64,000 bases of DNA from Bacillota bacterium (GTDB lineage Bacteria; Bacillota; UBA4882; UBA8346): positions 1-64,000 of the forward strand of contig JAKOTQ010000057.1 in the NCBI GenBank assembly GCA_029776205.1, given 5' to 3'. The first letter of the stretch is position 1, and the number at the start of each line of letters is the position of its first letter. Below are positions 8,899-18,099 of this stretch, piece after piece. The notes beneath the pieces are model-generated. The model saw only the letters and a list, made by a program, of their open reading frames with translations, ran no database searches and was not told where the DNA came from. A program made the position numbers and the translations under genes.

Positions 8899-10317
8899 AT
8901 GGACAAGTTTTTTAAGCTTCAGGAAAACGGCACCAAGGTTTCCACAGAGATTTTAGCAGGTCTTACCACGTTTTTCGCCATGTCTTACATCATTTTTGTT
9001 AACCCTGCTATGCTCTCGCAGACCGGAATGCCGTGGGGTGCGGTCTTCCTGGCCACCATTTTCGCTTCGGTGATCGGTACGTTGGTCATGGGCTTGTTTG
9101 CCAATGTTCCTTACGCCCAAGCCCCTGGTATGGGATTGAACGCCTTTTTCACTTATACGGTATGTTTCGCTTTGGGTTTCACTTGGAAACAAGCTTTAGC
9201 CATGGTTTTTATTTGCGGATTGGTCAATATTTTGATTACAGCCACTAAAATCCGGAAGTCCATCATTAAATCCATTCCGGTCAGCCTTCAAAATGCCATT
9301 GGCGGCGGTATCGGGATTTTCATCGCATACATCGGCGTTAAAAGCGCTGGACTTCTCAGCTTCACTTCCGACCCCGGACGGTACAAATTATTGGACAGCG
9401 GTACGGTGATTGCTGATGCCGGTGCGGTTCCTGCATTGGTCACGTTAAATGATCCGGTGGTTCTTTTGAGCATTATCGGTTTGATCATCACCATTGCATT
9501 ATTGGTATTTAAAGTGAACGGCGCTATTTTGATCGGTATTTTCTCCACGACGATTATCGGTATTTTCATGGGTGTCGTTGATGTATCTAAGATTAGCACC
9601 ACGGCCGGTGTGGCGGATGCCTTTAAGGCGTTAGGATCCACTTTTGGTCAGGCATTGGGTAAAGAGGGGATGCTGTCTCTCTTTAGCGATGCATCAAAGA
9701 TTCCTCTGGTTTTGATGACAATCTTTGCATTCAGTTTGTCGGATACTTTTGATACTATCGGTACGTTTATCGGTACCGGGCGCAGAAGCGGTATCTTCAG
9801 TGCCGAAGATGAGAAAGCCATGGAAAGTAGCTCCGGATTTAAATCCAAGATGGATCGGGCTCTGTTTGCCGATGCCATTGCCACGTCTATCGGGGCATTG
9901 TTTGGGACATCCAATACCACTACGTATGTAGAGAGTGCGGCCGGTATCGGCTCCGGCGGGCGGACCGGTTTGACCAGTGTGGTTACAGCTCTGCTTTTCC
10001 TGGCCTGTATTTTCCTGGCCCCGGTTGCGGGCATTGTGCCTGCTGCAGCTACAGCTCCGGCTTTGATCGTGGTCGGAATCATGATGATGTCTTCATTTAA
10101 GGAGATTAAATGGGATGATATGAATGAAGCCATCCCGGCCTTCTTTGCCGGCGTCTTTATGGCCTTATGTTACAGCATTTCCTATGGTATCGCCACCGGT
10201 TTCATTTTCTATTGTATCGTGAAGATTTGCAAAGGCCAGTCAAAAGAGATTCATCCGATTTTACTTGTTTCCACATTATTGTTTATCCTGAATTTCATTA
10301 TTCTTGCTTTTATTTAA
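8899..10317 (+). CDS. pbuG: guanine/hypoxanthine permease (AzgA/PbuG branch of NCS2)
   Basis: The 472-residue integral membrane protein has about 12-14 hydrophobic segments and the AzgA/PbuG hallmarks: an N-terminal FKLQENGTKVSTEILAGLTT, YAQAPGMGLNAFFTYTVC, the conserved DTIGTFIGTGRRSG loop and SNTTTYVESAAGIGSGGRTG. It imports guanine and hypoxanthine with protons across the cytoplasmic membrane. The guanine riboswitch and terminator directly upstream predict expression only when guanine is scarce, and hpt upstream would trap the imported base. ATG 8899 has a GAGGAGG site. A terminator follows at 10338. Confidence 0.95.
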   Translation: MDKFFKLQENGTKVSTEILAGLTTFFAMSYIIFVNPAMLSQTGMPWGAVFLATIFASVIGTLVMGLFANVPYAQAPGMGLNAFFTYTVCFALGFTWKQALAMVFICGLVNILITATKIRKSIIKSIPVSLQNAIGGGIGIFIAYIGVKSAGLLSFTSDPGRYKLLDSGTVIADAGAVPALVTLNDPVVLLSIIGLIITIALLVFKVNGAILIGIFSTTIIGIFMGVVDVSKISTTAGVADAFKALGSTFGQALGKEGMLSLFSDASKIPLVLMTIFAFSLSDTFDTIGTFIGTGRRSGIFSAEDEKAMESSSGFKSKMDRALFADAIATSIGALFGTSNTTTYVESAAGIGSGGRTGLTSVVTALLFLACIFLAPVAGIVPAAATAPALIVVGIMMMSSFKEIKWDDMNEAIPAFFAGVFMALCYSISYGIATGFIFYCIVKICKGQSKEIHPILLVSTLLFILNFIILAFI

Positions 10318-10337
10318 GCAAAGGAAGATTGTTTATT

Positions 10338-10375
10338 GAGCCCCTGGGCCATCCGGTTGCAGGGGTTCTTTTTTT
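10338..10375 (+). terminator. rho-independent terminator after pbuG
   Basis: GAGCCCCTG and CAGGGGTTC form the stem around a 13-base loop, followed by seven Ts. Confidence 0.85.
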
Positions 10376-10555
10376 GGCCTGATATTCACTGTTGATAAAT
10401 TATTGGAAGTAAAGGATTTTCTTAAAAAGTTGTCCAATATTATAGATTATTCCTCGATATTATGGATAAATGGTAAAGATTATCCTGGTATTGCCGCGAT
10501 TCGTTTTTTAATGGTGTTGGCTCGCAAAATACAGCATAGATATGGTGGTGGACAT

Positions 10556-11374
10556 GTGTTAAAGATTAATCCTGCGCATCTTTACCTGTTGCGGACAATT
10601 TTGGATTTATTTTTGGTCTTTGCCGTCCTTCGGATTATTTTCAAAGTTATGCGGGGGACCAAAGGACTGTATTTCGTCAACGGCCTCATCATCTTATTTG
10701 CGGTATTCGCTGCCAGCCGTTATCTTAACCTGACGTTGTTTTCGCAATTGTTGAATCAGTTGATGATCATGTTGATGGTGGCCTTGCCGATCATTTTTCA
10801 AAGCGAATTAAAACAAGGTTTGGAACATTTGGGGCGTAAAAACCCCATTGTTAAGTGGTTTGTCAAGCCGTCGGTCATCGCGCCGGAGAGCATCACGGCA
10901 GTGGTTGATGCGGTAGAAGCGATGGCCTCGAAGCGTACCGGCGCATTGATCGTTATCGAACGGGAAGACCGATTGACAACGGTTGCCGAATCCGGTTCAT
11001 ATATTGATGCGGTTTTGTCGAAAATAATGCTTGAACAGATATTCTTTTATAATTCACCATTACATGACGGGGCCGTTTTAATTAAAGACAATCGAATTCA
11101 GGCTGCCGGTTGCTTTTTACCGTTAGATAATCGAGTGGATCTTCCACAGGAGATAGGCAGCAGGCACCGGGCGGGATTAAGCCTGGCTTTACAGAGCGAT
11201 GCGCTGGTGGTGATCGTCTCTGAGGAAACCGGGAAAATATCCCTGGCATATAATGGACAAATAGAAACCGGATATACCCGTGAACGGCTCCAGCATAAAT
11301 TGACTGAATTGATTCATCCCGTAAAGATTTCCGATGATACATTGTCGGTGGGAATGAGAACGGAGAGTCACTGA
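10556..11374 (+). CDS. cdaA: diadenylate cyclase CdaA
   Basis: The protein makes c-di-AMP from two ATP. It has an N-terminal set of about three membrane helices and a DisA_N (DAC) domain with the DGA motif (PLHDGAVLI) and the RHR motif (GSRHRAGLSLALQ). I selected GTG 10556, preceded by GGTGGTG, which yields 272 residues like other CdaA proteins. The frame is open upstream to TTG 10403, but the added 51 residues resemble no part of the family. In most Bacillota cdaA is followed by cdaR (YbbR domains) and glmM. Here cdaR is absent and a FAD dehydrogenase gene follows after two bases. Confidence 0.92.
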   Translation: MLKINPAHLYLLRTILDLFLVFAVLRIIFKVMRGTKGLYFVNGLIILFAVFAASRYLNLTLFSQLLNQLMIMLMVALPIIFQSELKQGLEHLGRKNPIVKWFVKPSVIAPESITAVVDAVEAMASKRTGALIVIEREDRLTTVAESGSYIDAVLSKIMLEQIFFYNSPLHDGAVLIKDNRIQAAGCFLPLDNRVDLPQEIGSRHRAGLSLALQSDALVVIVSEETGKISLAYNGQIETGYTRERLQHKLTELIHPVKISDDTLSVGMRTESH

Positions 11375-11376
11375 AA

Positions 11377-12978
11377 TTGCTGTATAAGATAGATCATATA
11401 CAGGTTCCTGTCGATTTCGACGAGGGACGGTTGAGTCAATGGATAGAAAAAAAATTAAAATTACCGGCGGGAAGCATTATTCGGACGGAGATTGCCCGAA
11501 AGTCGCTGGACGCCCGATATAAACGGTCGAGCTTTATTTACAGTGTGATTTTTGCGGTTAATTTGGCCGATTCTGCGATGGAAACGGTATTGGAAGGCCA
11601 TCCTGAAGTCAAAGCATATCAGCTTCCGGAACGGCGTCCGGTTAACCGGATCGGCCGTAAGGGACTGCGCCCGGTAATTGTCGGGGCCGGACCGGCTGGT
11701 TTGTTTGCGGGTCTTAGGTTGGCGGAAGCCGGAATGGAACCGTTGATTATCGAGCGGGGAGATGGCCTGATCCGTCGGATCGAAGCGGTGGAGCGGTTTT
11801 GGTATCACGGGATTCTGGACCCGGAGTCTAACATTCAATATGGCGTGGGCGGAGCAGGAACTTTTTCTGACGGTAAACTAACTACACGGGTTAAAAATTC
11901 CGCCATTCCGGAGTTGTTAGAGCTGTTGGTAAATGCCGGGGCACCACCGGAGATCCGGTATTGGCAGTATCCCCATGTGGGAACGGATCTACTGCGGGAA
12001 GTTATCGAAAATTTACAGACACGAATTAGGGATTATGGCGGCGAATTAAGGTTCAGAAGCAGATTGACGGGTGTGAAGTTTGAAAACAATGTAATAAAAG
12101 CCATAGAAGTCAATGGGGAAGAGATCATTCCGGTAGAAGACCTTATTTTGGCTACCGGAAACAGCGCCAGAGATATCTACCGTATGTTGTACCGGTTACA
12201 GTTCCCACTGGAAGCGAAGGCGTTCGCCGTCGGAGTTCGTATCGAACATCCGCAGGATTTGATCGACCGGGCCCAATATGGACCCTGGGCAGGACACCGT
12301 AGGTTGGGGCCGGCTGAATATCATCTTACATATAAACATGCATTGACCGGTAAGGGGGTTTATACGTTTTGCATGTGCCCCGGCGGCGTAGTGGTGGGTG
12401 CTGCGTCCGAACCGGGCGGAGTGGTTACCAACGGCATGAGTTATCATGCCCGGGATTCCAAGGTAGCCAATGCGGCCATTGTTGCTACGGTGACAGAAAA
12501 GGATTATGGAGATCATTCGCCGCTGGCCGGCATGGAATATCAGATTGCTTTGGAGCAAGCGGCATATCGGTATGGAGGCAACAATTTTATGGCACCGGCC
12601 CAGCGGGTCGGCGATTTCCTAAAAGAAGAACCGACGTCAGAGTTTACAAAACTATCTCCCTCCTATTTACCGGGGACGATGCCGGCCAATCTTTGGGACG
12701 TATTGCCCAGGCCCATCGCCATGGCCATCCGGGACGGAATCCGCTTTTTCGGGACCCGTTTAAAAGGATTTGACTGGCCGGATGCCGTGTTGACGGTGGT
12801 TGAAACCCGGACTTCGGCTCCGGTCCGGATCGTCCGGGGAGAGGATTTGCAGGCAGTGGGATATGAAGGGATATATCCCTGCGGCGAAGGAGCCGGATAT
12901 GCCGGAGGAATAGTCAGTTCAGCATTGGACGGTTGGAAAGTGGCGGATAGGATTATCGAGCAAAGGAGGACGAAATAA
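11377..12978 (+). CDS. FAD-dependent dehydrogenase of the COG2509 type
   Basis: The 533-residue flavoprotein starts at TTG 11377, nine bases after GGAGAG and two bases after the cdaA stop. Its dinucleotide fold GAGPAGLFAGLRLAEAG lies near residue 105, and the family hallmark YGVGGAGTFSDGKLTTR follows near residue 155. The N-terminal 90 residues form the ferredoxin-like/basic domain usual for this group. A C-terminal GEGAGYAGGIVSSALDG segment completes the FAD site. The physiological substrate is unknown. Its stop overlaps the glmM start by one base, so it is coupled to amino-sugar synthesis; similar neighbours occur in other Clostridia-like genomes. Confidence 0.88.
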   Translation: MLYKIDHIQVPVDFDEGRLSQWIEKKLKLPAGSIIRTEIARKSLDARYKRSSFIYSVIFAVNLADSAMETVLEGHPEVKAYQLPERRPVNRIGRKGLRPVIVGAGPAGLFAGLRLAEAGMEPLIIERGDGLIRRIEAVERFWYHGILDPESNIQYGVGGAGTFSDGKLTTRVKNSAIPELLELLVNAGAPPEIRYWQYPHVGTDLLREVIENLQTRIRDYGGELRFRSRLTGVKFENNVIKAIEVNGEEIIPVEDLILATGNSARDIYRMLYRLQFPLEAKAFAVGVRIEHPQDLIDRAQYGPWAGHRRLGPAEYHLTYKHALTGKGVYTFCMCPGGVVVGAASEPGGVVTNGMSYHARDSKVANAAIVATVTEKDYGDHSPLAGMEYQIALEQAAYRYGGNNFMAPAQRVGDFLKEEPTSEFTKLSPSYLPGTMPANLWDVLPRPIAMAIRDGIRFFGTRLKGFDWPDAVLTVVETRTSAPVRIVRGEDLQAVGYEGIYPCGEGAGYAGGIVSSALDGWKVADRIIEQRRTK

Positions 12979-14321
12979 TGGGGAAATTATTTGGCACGGA
13001 CGGAGTTCGTGGCGTTGCAAACCGGGAGTTAACCCCGGAATTAGCTTTAGCATTGGGCCGGGCTGCCGGTAGTTATTTTAAGGGATCTTCGGATCGTAAA
13101 TTGAAAATATTGATTGGGAAAGATACGCGGATTTCCGGGGATATGCTGGAGGCTGCCTTGGCTGCCGGACTGACTTCCGTAGGAGTGGACGTGGTTTTAC
13201 TAGGGATTATTCCGACACCGGGAGTCGCTTACTTATGCCGGGCTTTACACGCGGATGCGGCGGTGATGATCTCCGCGTCCCATAATCCAGTGGCAGATAA
13301 CGGTATTAAATTCTTTGACGGAAACGGCTATAAACTGACGGATGCGGTGGAGGAAGCCATCGAGAAGATCTATTTTGAGCAGCTGGAAACCCTTCCGCGG
13401 CCGGAAGGGGTCGATGTGGGACAGGTTGAACGACAGGAAAATGCTTTAGCCCTTTATGAGGATTACTTGCTAACGACCGTGAACCAAAGGTTTGACGGAT
13501 TAAAAATCGTAGTCGACTGCGGTTATGGTGCAGCGTATAGTTTGGCCCCGTCAGTTTTAAGAAAGTTAGGGGCTGACGTAACGGTGCTCCATGGAGAAGA
13601 TGATGGATCACGGATTAATGTGAAATGCGGTTCCACCAATGTAGCGCTTTTGCGTGAAGAAGTGCTATCCCGAAAGGCTGACCTGGGTATCGCCCATGAC
13701 GGAGATGCGGATCGGGTGATTGCTGTCGCTGAGAACGGTATGGTGGTCGACGGAGACTATATTTTAACCATTTGTGGTCTCCATCTGTTACGAGCCGGCA
13801 GACTGCCTCATAAGAAAATTGCAGCGACGGTTTACAGTAATCTGGGATTACTGCAGGCTTTCCGTAAGCATGGGGCCGATGTGGTGATTACTGCAAACGG
13901 GGACCGATATGTTTTGGAAGCCTTGCGGGAACAGGGCTTGGTTCTCGGCGGAGAGCAATCCGGACATATTATATTTTTGGAGAAAAACACCACTGGAGAC
14001 GGAGTGTTAACTGCTTTGCAACTGATCAGCGTGGTGGCTGAAACCGGCGAGAAATTATCAGCGTTAGCCGGACAAATGCAACGTTTTCCTCAAGTTTTGG
14101 AAAATGTGCGGGTCTCACGAAAAGAGGGATGGGATAAGAATCTCCGTATCAAACAGGCCATTCAAGAAGCAGAAAAGGTTTTGGAAGGAACTGGCCGAAT
14201 CTTTGTCCGGGCGTCAGGAACGGAACCTCTTATCCGGGTGATGGCTGAAGGTCCGGATGAAGGAGTTCTTAAAGATCTTGTCAGCCGGGTAGCTGAGGTC
14301 ATCGAAGAAGAACTTGGATAA
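12978..14321 (+). CDS. glmM: phosphoglucosamine mutase
   Basis: The 447-residue enzyme interconverts glucosamine-6-phosphate and glucosamine-1-phosphate on the way to UDP-GlcNAc. All four alpha-phosphohexomutase signatures are present: FGTDGVRG at the N-terminus, the phosphoserine loop ISASHNP with Ser101, the Mg loop HDGDADRVIA and the phosphate-binding RASGTEPLIRVM at the C-terminus. The ATG overlaps the stop of the preceding flavoprotein (TAATG). It belongs to the cdaA-flavoprotein-glmM operon, matching the known physical and genetic link between c-di-AMP and GlmM. Confidence 0.97.
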   Translation: MGKLFGTDGVRGVANRELTPELALALGRAAGSYFKGSSDRKLKILIGKDTRISGDMLEAALAAGLTSVGVDVVLLGIIPTPGVAYLCRALHADAAVMISASHNPVADNGIKFFDGNGYKLTDAVEEAIEKIYFEQLETLPRPEGVDVGQVERQENALALYEDYLLTTVNQRFDGLKIVVDCGYGAAYSLAPSVLRKLGADVTVLHGEDDGSRINVKCGSTNVALLREEVLSRKADLGIAHDGDADRVIAVAENGMVVDGDYILTICGLHLLRAGRLPHKKIAATVYSNLGLLQAFRKHGADVVITANGDRYVLEALREQGLVLGGEQSGHIIFLEKNTTGDGVLTALQLISVVAETGEKLSALAGQMQRFPQVLENVRVSRKEGWDKNLRIKQAIQEAEKVLEGTGRIFVRASGTEPLIRVMAEGPDEGVLKDLVSRVAEVIEEELG

Positions 14322-14520
14322 TTTAACTGTTAGGTTCCAGGTTTGATCGGCAGATTTTGGATGTGAACTTATGGATGAGCTGGTGTGGGATATTGGATAG
14401 AGATAACAGACGGGATTGTCAGTTGAATATTAGCTGACAATTTCGTATATTTTGTAAGGAGGTGATGCTAGGGGAGGCAAAGATACAGCGAAAGGAGATG
14501 ATTTAAGGAATTAGGTGGAA

Positions 14521-14665
14521 ATGATAAATAGCGCCAGGGCTTCCGATTGCGGAAGTTGACGAGGAGGGGGATCTCGGATTATCGGCGGGTGACCCCCGGT
14601 GGACACCACCGTTAAAGGCCTGACAAAACCGTCAGTGATGACCGGGACAAAAGGGCCGGGTGTAT
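14521..14665 (+). ncRNA. glmS self-cleaving ribozyme
   Basis: The segment contains the ordered conserved blocks of the glucosamine-6-phosphate-activated ribozyme: AGCGCCAGG at the 5' end, GTTGACGAGG, GGATTATCGGCGG, GTGACCCCCGGTGG, GTTAAAGG, ACAAAACCGTCAG and AAAGGGCCGGG. Cleavage is expected between A14530 and G14531. It lies about 115 bases upstream of the glmS start, so product build-up (GlcN6P) would trigger cleavage and decay of the glmS mRNA. Confidence 0.95.
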
Positions 14666-14781
14666 ATATCAGACTGTTTAACGTGAAACATTTTAATGTA
14701 GAGGTAACCGCATAAGCGGAGACAGAAAGAATCGCACCTCAGATCTTATGCGTCGTGCCTGTAACTAAGGAGGAACATCGC

Positions 14782-16611
14782 ATGTGCGGTATTGTTGGAT
14801 ATATAGGTAAAAATGAAGCGGTTCCCGTTTTATTGGATGGCTTGGGGCGGCTGGAATACCGGGGATATGACTCGGCCGGAGTAACGGTCGTCAGCCAAGG
14901 GAAACTGAAAACGACGAAAGCCGTCGGGCGTCTGGCCAAAGTGGGGGAACTGCTAAAACAAAATCCCTTGCCGGGGACTGTGGGTATCGGCCACACCCGT
15001 TGGGCGACTCACGGCCGGCCGTCGGATCGCAATGCCCATCCGCATCAGGATTGCAGCAAAAAGTTTTCCGTGGTCCACAACGGAATTATCGAAAACTATC
15101 AGGAGCTCAAGGAAGAGCTTCAGGAGAAAGGGCATATTTTCAGTTCGGAGACGGATACGGAAGTGATTCCCCATTTAATTGAAGAGTTTTACGACGGGGA
15201 TTTGGCCAGCAGCGTCCGGAAAGCCTTGGCGCGAATGGTGGGGGCTTTTGCCATCGCCGTCCTTGACGAGGCGCATCCGGATACCATTGTGGTGGCTCGG
15301 AAACAAAGCCCCCTCATCGTGGGCTTGGGTGAAGGGGAAAATTTTGTGGCTTCGGATATTCCGGCGATATTGCCTTATACCCGTGAAATTTACATCCTGG
15401 AAGACGGTGAAATGGCTGTTGTGAAAGCCGGTGAAATCCTGGTGACCGATTTTACCGGTAAACCGGTGGCTAAAGAAGTCTTCCATGTGGAATGGGATGT
15501 GGAAGCTGCCGAAAAAGGCGGATATGAGGACTTTATGTTGAAGGAAATCCACGAACAGCCTCGGGCAATCCGGGATACTCTTTCCGGAGCCATTGACCGC
15601 CAGACCAAACAAGTGGTATTGTCTCGGGTGAATTTCCCGGAAGGCTTCATTAAAAACCTTAGCCGGATTCATGTTGTAGCCTGCGGTACGGCTTATCATG
15701 CCGGATTGGTTGGTAAATATGTCATTGAAAAGATGCTCCGGATTCCGGTAGATGTGGAAGTGGCTTCGGAGTTCCGCTATCGGGAACCTTTGGTGCAACC
15801 GGGTTCGTTGACGATTGTGATTTCCCAATCAGGTGAAACTGCTGATACGCTGGCTGGTCTACGGGAAGCCAAACGGTTGGGCTCCCGGATCTTAGCGATT
15901 ACCAACGTAGTCGGCAGTTCGGTCGCCCGGGAGGCAGATGACCTGATTTTAACTCTGGCTGGGCCTGAGATTGCCGTAGCTTCAACGAAAGCTTATACCA
16001 CCCAACTTTTGGCCCTTTACCTTTTGGCGATTTATATGGCACAGGAGAAGGGAGTTATCGAGGAAGAAGAACGGGTTAAACTGATTGACGCCATCGCTGA
16101 ACTGGATACGAAGCTGGAGAAAGTGTTAAATACTGAGACCAAAATAAAGGAGTTCGTTGAAGACTTTAAACATTGCGAAAATATTTTCTTCATCGGCCGG
16201 GGATTAGATTATGCGGTTTCGCTGGAAGGCGCTTTGAAGCTGAAAGAGATCTCCTATATCCATGCCGAAGCCTATGCCGCCGGAGAGTTGAAGCACGGGA
16301 CGCTGGCGTTGATCGTGGAAGGCGTACCGGTCTTTGCCTTGGTGACTCAGGAAGATCTCTATGAAAAGATGATTAGTAACATAAAAGAGGTCAAGGCGAG
16401 AGAAGCCACCGTGGTTGCTCTGGCCATGGCCGGAGATCATGAGACCTCCAAGTCCGTCGATTATGTGCTGCATATTCCCCAAACCCATCCGATGCTGACG
16501 CCGATCCTGTCGGTGGTGCCGTTGCAGCTATTTGCCTATTATGCAGCCAAAGCCAGAGGATGCGACGTGGATAAGCCGCGGAACCTGGCGAAGAGTGTGA
16601 CGGTTGAATAA
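14782..16611 (+). CDS. glmS: glutamine--fructose-6-phosphate aminotransferase (isomerizing)
   Basis: The 609-residue enzyme makes glucosamine-6-phosphate from fructose-6-phosphate and glutamine. ATG 14782 follows AAGGAGGA and exposes the catalytic Cys (MCGIVGYIG); an in-frame ATG-equivalent at 14755 would bury it, so it is rejected. The N-terminal Ntn glutaminase domain (about 1-235) has GYDSAGV, HTRWATHG and HNGIIEN. Two SIS isomerase domains follow (SQSGETADT, and GRGLDYAVSLEGALKLKEISY), ending in the conserved PRNLAKSVTVE. It is controlled by the ribozyme in its leader and sits next to glmM. Confidence 0.97.
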   Translation: MCGIVGYIGKNEAVPVLLDGLGRLEYRGYDSAGVTVVSQGKLKTTKAVGRLAKVGELLKQNPLPGTVGIGHTRWATHGRPSDRNAHPHQDCSKKFSVVHNGIIENYQELKEELQEKGHIFSSETDTEVIPHLIEEFYDGDLASSVRKALARMVGAFAIAVLDEAHPDTIVVARKQSPLIVGLGEGENFVASDIPAILPYTREIYILEDGEMAVVKAGEILVTDFTGKPVAKEVFHVEWDVEAAEKGGYEDFMLKEIHEQPRAIRDTLSGAIDRQTKQVVLSRVNFPEGFIKNLSRIHVVACGTAYHAGLVGKYVIEKMLRIPVDVEVASEFRYREPLVQPGSLTIVISQSGETADTLAGLREAKRLGSRILAITNVVGSSVAREADDLILTLAGPEIAVASTKAYTTQLLALYLLAIYMAQEKGVIEEEERVKLIDAIAELDTKLEKVLNTETKIKEFVEDFKHCENIFFIGRGLDYAVSLEGALKLKEISYIHAEAYAAGELKHGTLALIVEGVPVFALVTQEDLYEKMISNIKEVKAREATVVALAMAGDHETSKSVDYVLHIPQTHPMLTPILSVVPLQLFAYYAAKARGCDVDKPRNLAKSVTVE

Positions 16612-16693
16612 AGTTTCGGGGTACTGGGTGTACTGGGTTCTAGATACCCAAGTCAGGGGCTCTGGATAATAGGTAGAATAGAAACTAATCACT

Positions 16694-16732
16694 AAAAAGC
16701 GAGGGGACTTAATGGAGGCACCTCGCTTTTTT
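16694..16732. terminator. bidirectional terminator after glmS
   Basis: AAAAAGCGAGG and CCTCGCTTTTTT pair around a 16-base loop. A-tract and T-tract flank both sides, so it can stop transcription from glmS and from any minus-strand transcript entering at 16775. Confidence 0.8.
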
Positions 16733-16774
16733 AGTATTTTTATAATTTTTTATTTCTTACATTGTTTCAAAACA

Positions 16775-16861
16775 TTAACTCATAAAGCTGCCTGTCCCTG
16801 ATTCGGGAGGTGCAGGAGGACGAACAGCGCGTCCAGTTGCGTACAAATCGTTTACATCCAT
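16775..16861 (-). other. possible 28-residue proline-rich mini-ORF
   Basis: On the minus strand an ATG at 16861 opens a 28-codon frame ending in TAA. The peptide has a compact Pro-rich centre (RAVRPPAPPESGTGSF) unlike random translation of the AT-rich surroundings. There is no clear ribosome site and an in-frame TAA lies directly before the ATG. It could be a short peptide or a remnant of the C-terminus of a lost gene. The local GC content of the reading frame is higher than the flanks. I do not recognise the family. Confidence 0.25.
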
Positions 16862-17093
16862 TTATATAATTAGTAAATCCCAGGATATAATTTTGTAGAT
16901 CGTTTATTTTTGGCCTTTTTTGATGCCAGTGAAATTTGAAATATATTTTTTCGTATACGGACACACAGCGATACATATTCTATATGATTGCAATTGGATG
17001 ACGAGACTCCAACCGTAGATATTACAGGATCATAGTGAGTTAAAAATATCATTATTTTCCACGTATATTCACAAAGCAGGTTTTATGAACTCA

Positions 17094-17210
17094 TGTTATA
17101 ATAAGGATTAGTTCTAATTTACGAATAAAATTGTGAGTGAAGAAAAAGATTCTCAAACTTTATGTGAGCTCACACACAGAAGCCAGAGACTTTATTCTCT
17201 GGCTTCTTTT
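17094..17210 (+). ncRNA. candidate small RNA transcription unit
   Basis: An extended -10 element (TGTTATAAT, 17094-17102) is followed about 75 bases later by a perfect 12-bp terminator hairpin (AGAAGCCAGAGA 17178-17189 with TCTCTGGCTTCT 17196-17207) and a T tract. No open reading frame lies between them and no gene upstream needs this terminator, since glmS already has one at 16694. A roughly 100-base RNA is the simplest reading. The -35 region is poor, so this is tentative. Confidence 0.35.
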
Positions 17211-17223
17211 TGCTTGGTTTTTC

Positions 17224-17251
17224 TAAAGTAACCCGCTGTTATTGACGAATA
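17224..17251 (+). promoter_or_regulatory. weak flagellar-sigma-like promoter before motA
   Basis: TAAA (17224-17227) followed after 16 bases by GACGAATA loosely resembles the sigma-D/FliA consensus TAAA-N15-GCCGATAA. Only the position before the stator genes makes it worth listing. Confidence 0.25.
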
Positions 17252-17305
17252 TATATGAGGTTTGCCGTTTTCTGATGATTAAGATGAGCTAAAGAGGTAT
17301 TAAAA

Positions 17306-18085
17306 ATGGATATTTTTTTGGTAATCGGGCTTATTACAGGAGGACTGGCCGTTGTTGTCGGCATGCATGTGAAGGGCGCTGATATTGCCATCTTATTAAA
17401 TCCGGCTGCAGCGATTATTATTCTGATTGGGACAACAGCGGCGGTGATGAATTCCTTTCCCAAGAAAGAATTTTTGAACATTCCCAAGGTTATTAGGGCA
17501 CTATTTGTTGAAAAGGGAAAGCAAGATTCAATTGCAGTTGTTGATTATATTGTGAATGTAGCGCAACAAGCCCGGAAAGAAGGGCTATTATCTTTAGAAG
17601 CTGGGTTAAAAAATATTGATAATCGATTTTTGAAAAAAGGCCTGTCAATGGTGATTGACGGTATGGATCCTAACTATATTAAAGCAGCATTGGAGCTGGA
17701 GATCGATTCGATGGAAGAACGTCATCGGGCTGGAGCGGCGATCTTTTCAGCAGCAGGAAGTTATGCGCCGACCTTAGGGGTGCTGGGTGCGGTGGTTGGT
17801 TTGATTGGTGCCTTAGGGAATCTGGAAGATACTGAAAAATTGGGCCATATGATTGCTGCAGCATTTGTGGCGACGCTTTATGGTATCTTTGTTGGATATG
17901 TAGTCTGCCATCCGATTGCCTCTCGGTTAAAACGAAAATCTCATGAAGAGATCAATATGATGCATATTATTACTGAGGGAGTGTTGTCGGTTCAGGCAGG
18001 TGAAAATCCAAGAAGTATCAAGATGAAGTTAGCTGGTATGTTGGAACCCGCTGAACGGACGAAAGCGGAAGAAAGTGAAGATTGA
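17306..18085 (+). CDS. motA: flagellar motor stator protein MotA (MotA/MotP family)
   Basis: The 259-residue membrane protein has four hydrophobic segments (two near the N-terminus, two at about residues 150-170 and 183-203) and the cytoplasmic loop with conserved charged residues. The conserved AAGSYAPTLGVLGAVVGLIGAL motif region is split here by the third helix, including the proline of SYAPTLG. With MotB it forms the ion-conducting stator in the cytoplasmic membrane. Proton or sodium coupling cannot be told from sequence alone. The motB gene follows after 14 bases; other flagellar genes are not in the window. Confidence 0.95.
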   Translation: MDIFLVIGLITGGLAVVVGMHVKGADIAILLNPAAAIIILIGTTAAVMNSFPKKEFLNIPKVIRALFVEKGKQDSIAVVDYIVNVAQQARKEGLLSLEAGLKNIDNRFLKKGLSMVIDGMDPNYIKAALELEIDSMEERHRAGAAIFSAAGSYAPTLGVLGAVVGLIGALGNLEDTEKLGHMIAAAFVATLYGIFVGYVVCHPIASRLKRKSHEEINMMHIITEGVLSVQAGENPRSIKMKLAGMLEPAERTKAEESED

Positions 18086-18099
18086 GAGAGTGACTAATC

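Noticed and set aside
10403-10555. N-terminal extension of CdaA
   Set aside because: The extra 51 residues match no CdaA, and GTG 10556 with a nearby GGTGG gives normal length and begins right at the first membrane helix.
16870-17052. Minus-strand open frame between glmS and motA
   Set aside because: Residue composition is random, there is no ribosome site, and the frame does not connect to the Pro-rich mini-ORF at 16775-16861.
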